Below are positions 60,601 through 64,000 of a stretch of DNA of 64,000 nucleotides, piece by piece (position 1 is the first letter of the stretch; each line of letters opens with the position of its first letter). The position numbers were made by a program, and so were the translations under genes. The notes beneath the pieces were generated by a model that saw only the letters and a list, made by a program, of their open reading frames with translations, had not been told where the DNA came from and did not search any database. The DNA comes from Heliopora coerulea (taxonomy: Eukaryota > Cnidaria > Anthozoa > Scleralcyonacea > Helioporidae): NCBI GenBank assembly GCA_030142905.1, contig JASJOG010000002.1, forward strand, positions 1,831,001 through 1,895,000, in the 5' to 3' direction.

Positions 60601-63503
60601 TGAATGTATAAATATCATAATATTCCAGATGGTACAGAAAGTCTTTCACCAACTTGATGTCATGATGAAACTGATGCTTCATACACCAACTTGTGTATAT
60701 AATCAGCAAAAAGGTTATCATATAATAATGAACCACATCAATAATAATCTGAATAGATAAATGTCATAATATTCCAGATGATACAGAAAGTCCTTTACAA
60801 ACTTGATAATGTCATAGTGAAACTGACACTTCATACAGCAACTTGTATATTTAATCAGCAAAATATTTATCATAGTAATGTACTACATTAAAAATGACCT
60901 GATTGAATGCATAAATGTCATAATATTCCAGATGATACAGGAAGTTCTTCACATACTTGAAAATGCCACAGTGAAACTGACACTTCATACAGCAACTTGT
61001 CTATTAATTCAGCAAACATCATCATACAATAATAAACCACATCAAAAATTAATGATCTGCCTGAATGCATAAATGTCATAACATTCCAGATGATACAGAA
61101 AGTCCTTCACAAACTTGAAATGCCATGGGAAAACTGACACTTTATACAGCAAGATGTTGTGAAACTCCAGGTCGAAAGAGCAACTAAGGCCAGCAAAAGA
61201 GACGCTTCTTGTCTTCACTAGGACATAGCCAATCCTTCGTATACCAGACCTCTTGGAACATCATGTCCCTCGTCTTGATCATGAGCTTCGGCATAGGTCT
61301 TCGACCAACGATAACTTTCTGCTCGCTCACATTTCTTGCAGAAAAAGACTTCCTCAGAAGCTGAGATATGACGCCCCAGTCGTTCTGAAGATCCACATGG
61401 TTAATTTTGATCTATATTCACCTTTATTCGCTATTTGATCGCTATTAGTATTGCTACTGAATTTTAAATAACAGGAGTCGTGCTATTGGAAATCAGCATG
61501 ACCTGAAGCCCAAAACTGGCAAGGTGCGCATGCGCAAGGGATACTTTGGCCAATCCAATGACGCACAAATTTCGGTCAGGTCCTGCTATCTGAGATGAGC
61601 ATGACTTGCCACAGGTCACCCATGCACGTAACTCACCGCATAATTCACTAACGCCGCATTCGATTTTTAAAAAAAATTTCGAAGCAAACATCCATTTTCA
61701 AGCATGTAAAAAATTCTTAACTCTGAAATATTCTTGGTCATGCTCAGCATGACCAGCATGACCGCTAGCTTCGCCACTGATCTTTCGTCCGTTTCAAATT
61801 TGAGTCTGTTGTGTTACAGTATTACCGAAATTGAATGGAGACAGAGAAAAGGAAGTCACGGCTATTGCTGGGCGTGATGTAGCTCTTCAATGTGATATTG
61901 AAGGTTATCCTATAAAGTATGAATGGACATTTGAAAATGGAACCAAAGTAACAGGTAGGACTGAGAAGGGACGACGACAAAACTTTACTGCAATAAACTT
62001 TTCGAAGAAATCCTTTGCTATATAATTTTTCTTGGTACTACTGCAGTTTAGCGGACCCACTTTGCCGTTGGTGTTTTAGCGACGGCTCAGGAAATTAGGA
62101 AACGAGCTTTCGGTGCGAAACCTAACCAGCATAGATCACTGTAAGGGAGCCTTAACCACCGCTAGTTTATGGAGATATATGCAGATTTACCAAAATGACG
62201 AGAATGCCTTAAATGATTTTACTAGTCGAAGGCTTACTTTTTGACCTTTTGGCTAAACTCCCACCAGTATCACTATTTCTTGATTAACATCTGGCATTAT
62301 TTCCAGACCAAACCCAAACTCTAACCCTAACCCTAATGTAGTGATTGGACAAAAACAATGCCTGACTAAGGTGGCAAGAAAATGGGCAGATAGGAGTTAA
62401 TAAAGATACACTTTGAAAACATGCAGTCTGATCGTGCATACTGCACCTAAGTAAATAGCTGTAGTGAATTCACGGCACTCTTTGTCTCTTTCATTGCAAA
62501 TAATTAAATAAATGCGTTAGCATGGATAATTTTCCCGCCAAACGCTCCCTGGCTTGACTCATGATCCTGCAGTAAGGACCAGGAGTAATATGAGACTGCT
62601 AAACTGTGCGGTCTAGCCCTTTTGTTTTTGGTTCATCCATATTCGTCTTGTAGTCGAAGTCAACCAGTTACTTCAGTCGGACTGTTGTTTAGACTAAATT
62701 TCCCGTCTAGACGTCTTAATTTTACCTTTGGTTAATTGTGTTCCTTACGATGTTAGTTCATGGAAGTCCCTTTTTCAAAACGTTTTTCAGTACCCCAGCA
62801 GTAAAGGAAACACTCTGAATCCATGGTCACTGGAATGCAACTGTTGTTATATAATAAATTACAGCTTTTAGTCAAGATATTCCTATTGGTATAGAAAGAT
62901 TATGATAAAACATGTTGCATTTGTTTTTTACTTATTCTTAAATCGAGTATCTCAATTTATCGATAGTGTTTCCGAAATGATTTAGTCTATCGAAGATATT
63001 TTTTTTAATGTGTTTTCAGGTGATGTTGAATCGAGGTTTTTAGCGAAAGGCAGTGTACTATCCATACATAATATTAACGACAGAGATACGAAGAAGTATA
63101 TTTGTATTGGAAACTATAGTGATGGAAAAGAACTTCTGAACCAATCTATTGTTCTTCGAGTGGAAGGTAAGTCCCATCCCAGTTTAATTACCTTTTCTTC
63201 GGTCTTCAGTTAAGAACATCTTCCAGTTGTTTTATGGTCAACAGTAAATTTTAATTTCCGGTGCAAATTTACAATAAAACTATGTTAACCTTTAATCGCT
63301 TCCTTTCTTTAGTCTCGGCGGATGAAAACTCTTCAGATTGGCAATTACCTGTGGTCGTTGCATTAATTGTTATTTTGGTACTCGCCAGTGCTGTGTTTGG
63401 TTATTATTTGTGTAACCGTCTTAAAAAAGGTAGAGTCTACTTGGAATGCAACTTAGATGTAGCTAGGGTCAAATTTACCTTGCGAAATCATGAAGAAGCT
63501 TAA
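51573..63503 (+). CDS. Gene B: three-Ig-domain type I membrane receptor, 7 exons
   Basis: Exons: 51573-51627, 57409-57615, 58245-58370, 59333-59680, 61820-61954, 63020-63166 and 63313-63503. All introns are GT-AG and phase 1. They total 1209 nt and encode 402 residues. The domain plan equals gene A: signal peptide, Ig1 (exons 2+3), Ig2 (exon 4), Ig3 (exons 5+6), membrane span and a tail of about 30 residues. The first six exons have exactly the same lengths as in gene A. Ig1 is strongly diverged, and lacks the NLT and NGT sequons of A; Ig2 and Ig3 are nearly the same. The tail (after LKKG) has a single tyrosine, in RVYLEC, which fits neither ITIM nor ITAM consensus. Intron 4 is enlarged by a hAT insertion. 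AATAAA lies 26 bp after the stop. Recognition or adhesion at the cell surface is inferred. Confidence 0.8.
52560..54360. other. Gene B intron 1, unit-specific AT-rich insertion
   Basis: No counterpart in gene A's intron that I can see. It has no coding domain. The 3' part (about 53930-54080) has G-rich transposon-like wording (GGGGGGCAAATGCAACCC), but I could not define ends. Confidence 0.4.
54360..55135. other. Gene B intron 1, nothing recognised
   Basis: A stretch with several TACCGGTA-type words (about 54540-55060). The 120-codon frame at 54762-55124 has no domain and lies inside the intron. Confidence 0.4.
55140..55415 (-). mobile_element. tRNA-derived SINE in gene B intron 1
   Basis: On the minus strand, an A box GGTGGCTCAGTGGTAATGGA (55383-55402) and a B box GTGTTCGATTCGGGC (55345-55359) are spaced as in a tRNA, followed by a non-tRNA body containing CGCAGGTTTCCTCCGCG and running to about 55140. 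Such a layout defines tRNA-headed SINEs transcribed by RNA polymerase III. The 3' end is not clearly defined. Confidence 0.7.
56025..57060 (+). repeat. Gene B intron 1 block shared with gene A
   Basis: Matches 37455-38560, including the GAGTCGAGTC repeats and the CTTCATCATGACACCATGCA segment, directly before exon 2. No exon is evident within it. Confidence 0.7.
57252..57292. repeat. CCCCA simple repeat
   Basis: About eight CCCCA-like units 120 bp before exon 2. Gene A has an 11-C run (38716-38726) at the same relative place. Confidence 0.85.
57409..57615 (+). CDS. Gene B exon 2: N-terminal half of Ig1
   Basis: 207 nt with the same borders as gene A exon 2 (CTATCTAG; GAAG|GTAAGT). The Cys (FTLAC) and Trp (NISW) core is kept, while exposed positions differ: 16 replacement and 3 silent codons. 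Confidence 0.85.
58245..58370 (+). CDS. Gene B exon 3: C-terminal half of Ig1
   Basis: 126 nt after TTTTGTAG, encoding SSLSVSKPPL and FYYCYF, then FSLVLL before a GTTTGT donor. The first 50 bp are identical to gene A; changes cluster around the C'-F region. Confidence 0.8.
59333..59680 (+). CDS. Gene B exon 4: Ig2
   Basis: 348 nt, Ig2 in one exon with DGGTYWC. The last 120 bp and the following 172 bp of intron are identical to gene A up to the hAT insertion. Confidence 0.9.
59853..61779. mobile_element. Non-autonomous hAT transposon in intron 4 of gene B
   Basis: The ends are CAGTGGCGAAGCT and its exact inverse AGCTTCGCCACTG. Both sides carry the 8-bp duplication ATCTTTCG (59845-59852 and 61780-61787), which occurs once at the orthologous place in gene A (42030-42037). 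The 1,927-bp body encodes no transposase. It contains 150-bp tandem repeats. The 8-bp duplication and the CAGTGGCG-type end are hAT hallmarks. Confidence 0.95.
60524..61145. repeat. Tandem repeat of about 152-157 bp inside the hAT element
   Basis: Four units begin with CTTCATACAGCAACTTG-like words at 60524, 60676, 60828 and 60982, with a fifth partial at 61139. Units diverge by substitutions and small indels. Confidence 0.85.
61820..61954 (+). CDS. Gene B exon 5: N-terminal half of Ig3
   Basis: 135 nt, acceptor GTGTTACAG retained 32 bp after the hAT duplication, donor ACAG|GTAGGA. Core VALQC and IKYEW as in gene A. Confidence 0.9.
62316..62337. repeat. Short CCCTAA run in intron 5
   Basis: CTAACCCTAACCCTAATG in gene B; gene A has one unit fewer (about 42583-42595). 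Confidence 0.7.
63020..63166 (+). CDS. Gene B exon 6: C-terminal half of Ig3
   Basis: 147 nt, differing from gene A exon 6 only by Ile-to-Val at its third codon. It carries DTKKYIC and QSIVLRVE. Confidence 0.9.
63313..63503 (+). CDS. Gene B exon 7: transmembrane segment and tail
   Basis: Shares SADEN-SDWQLPVVVA and the membrane span with gene A, then departs completely after LKK. A cryptic donor-like AAAAAAG|GTAGAG sits exactly at the point of divergence (about 63429), so an alternative reading is that the true exon ends here and the tail lies beyond the window. Otherwise the tail ends at TAA 63501-63503. Confidence 0.7.
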
Positions 63504-63528
63504 AAGCAGTTCAATTAAACCGGTTTAA

Positions 63529-63534
63529 AATAAA
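63529..63534 (+). terminator. Candidate polyadenylation signal of gene B
   Basis: Canonical AATAAA 26 bp after the gene B stop codon; it would give a very short 3' UTR, so use is uncertain. Confidence 0.35.
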
Positions 63535-63860
63535 AACAAAGTATTTCCTACACATTTTGGACGTTAACCAGCATAACTGTTCGCTTAAAAATTGACCCAT
63601 ACAAGGTGTTTTTAAACTTTGGGTAATCAATCTTGGAAGAAGATCTGGAGATGCGAAAACTAATTGCTTTATAACTTTCATTAACAAATGGAAAATTCCT
63701 TGAGTGTTCTGTGATAGAAACATGATTGACGACGTCATATCGACCGGAAAAATGCCTAGTGGAAACACGAGGCGTAGCTGAATGTTTTCAAGTATTTTTC
63801 CGCCTGAAATGGTGTCATGAATTTTTCTAACACAATACAGAGATGCGAAAGCCATTTTGC

Positions 63861-63862
<2 letters not shown>

Positions 63863-63916
<54 letters not shown>

Positions 63917-63949
63917 ATGTATGTATGTATGTATGTATGTATGTATGTA
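63863..63949. repeat. AT then GTAT compound microsatellite
   Basis: About 21 AT units followed by GTGTGT and about 9 GTAT units. Antisense frames here (Tyr-Ile and Thr-His repeats) are artefacts. Confidence 0.95.
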
Positions 63950-64000
63950 TCAAGATAAGGTAGAGATGTGTTCTTGCTATTGTATAGAGTGTTCAATGCC

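Overview
The window is eukaryotic animal DNA: AT-rich and intron-rich, with little coding sequence, many transposon relics, microsatellites and short telomere-like (TTAGGG/CCTAA) runs. An interspersed repeat near 8.94-9.45 kb, with an (ATT/ATC)n tail, resembles from memory a repeat common in stony-coral genomes. The GIY-YIG Penelope-like elements, KIAA1586-like hAT relics and the receptor architecture fit that too. Best guess: an anthozoan cnidarian, probably a scleractinian coral. This is inference; no search was run.

The main content is a tandem pair of immunoglobulin-superfamily receptor genes on the + strand, recovered by following conserved phase-1 splice sites. Gene A (about 32.0-43.84 kb) and gene B (about 51.57-63.50 kb) each have seven exons with matching exon lengths: a 55-nt signal-peptide exon, two exons for Ig1, one for Ig2, two for Ig3, and a transmembrane/tail exon. 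The predicted type I proteins are 425 and 402 residues long. Between the paralogues the membrane-distal Ig1 is very diverged (26 replacement against 4 silent codon differences by hand count). Ig2-Ig3 are almost identical, with a 292-bp stretch across the end of exon 4 and into intron 4 showing no difference. The cytoplasmic tails are unrelated past the membrane anchor. Together this looks like a diversifying recognition-receptor cluster (allorecognition or immunity).

The genes lie in a tandem unit of roughly 20 kb (about 23.4-43.9 and 43.9-63.5 kb). Intergenic blocks, the proximal upstream region and introns match between units, interrupted by unit-specific insertions. Unit 1 carries a Penelope-like relic with inverted terminal repeats (24.66-28.38 kb), itself split by a hAT transposon (25.48-27.90 kb), and a KIAA1586-like hAT relic in intron 1 of gene A. 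Unit 2 carries a 1.8-kb foldback element (47.61-49.42 kb), a Penelope-like RT/GIY-YIG relic (49.43-50.93 kb), a tRNA-derived SINE (about 55.2-55.4 kb), and a 1,927-bp non-autonomous hAT in intron 4 of gene B with a perfect 8-bp target-site duplication. The other unit often serves as the empty site.

The left 23 kb holds no gene I can support. It contains an older direct duplication (about 1.74-5.7 against 12.96-17.8 kb), MITEs, a long hairpin, microsatellites and an inverted repeat pair (19.3-19.9 against 29.4-30.1 kb).
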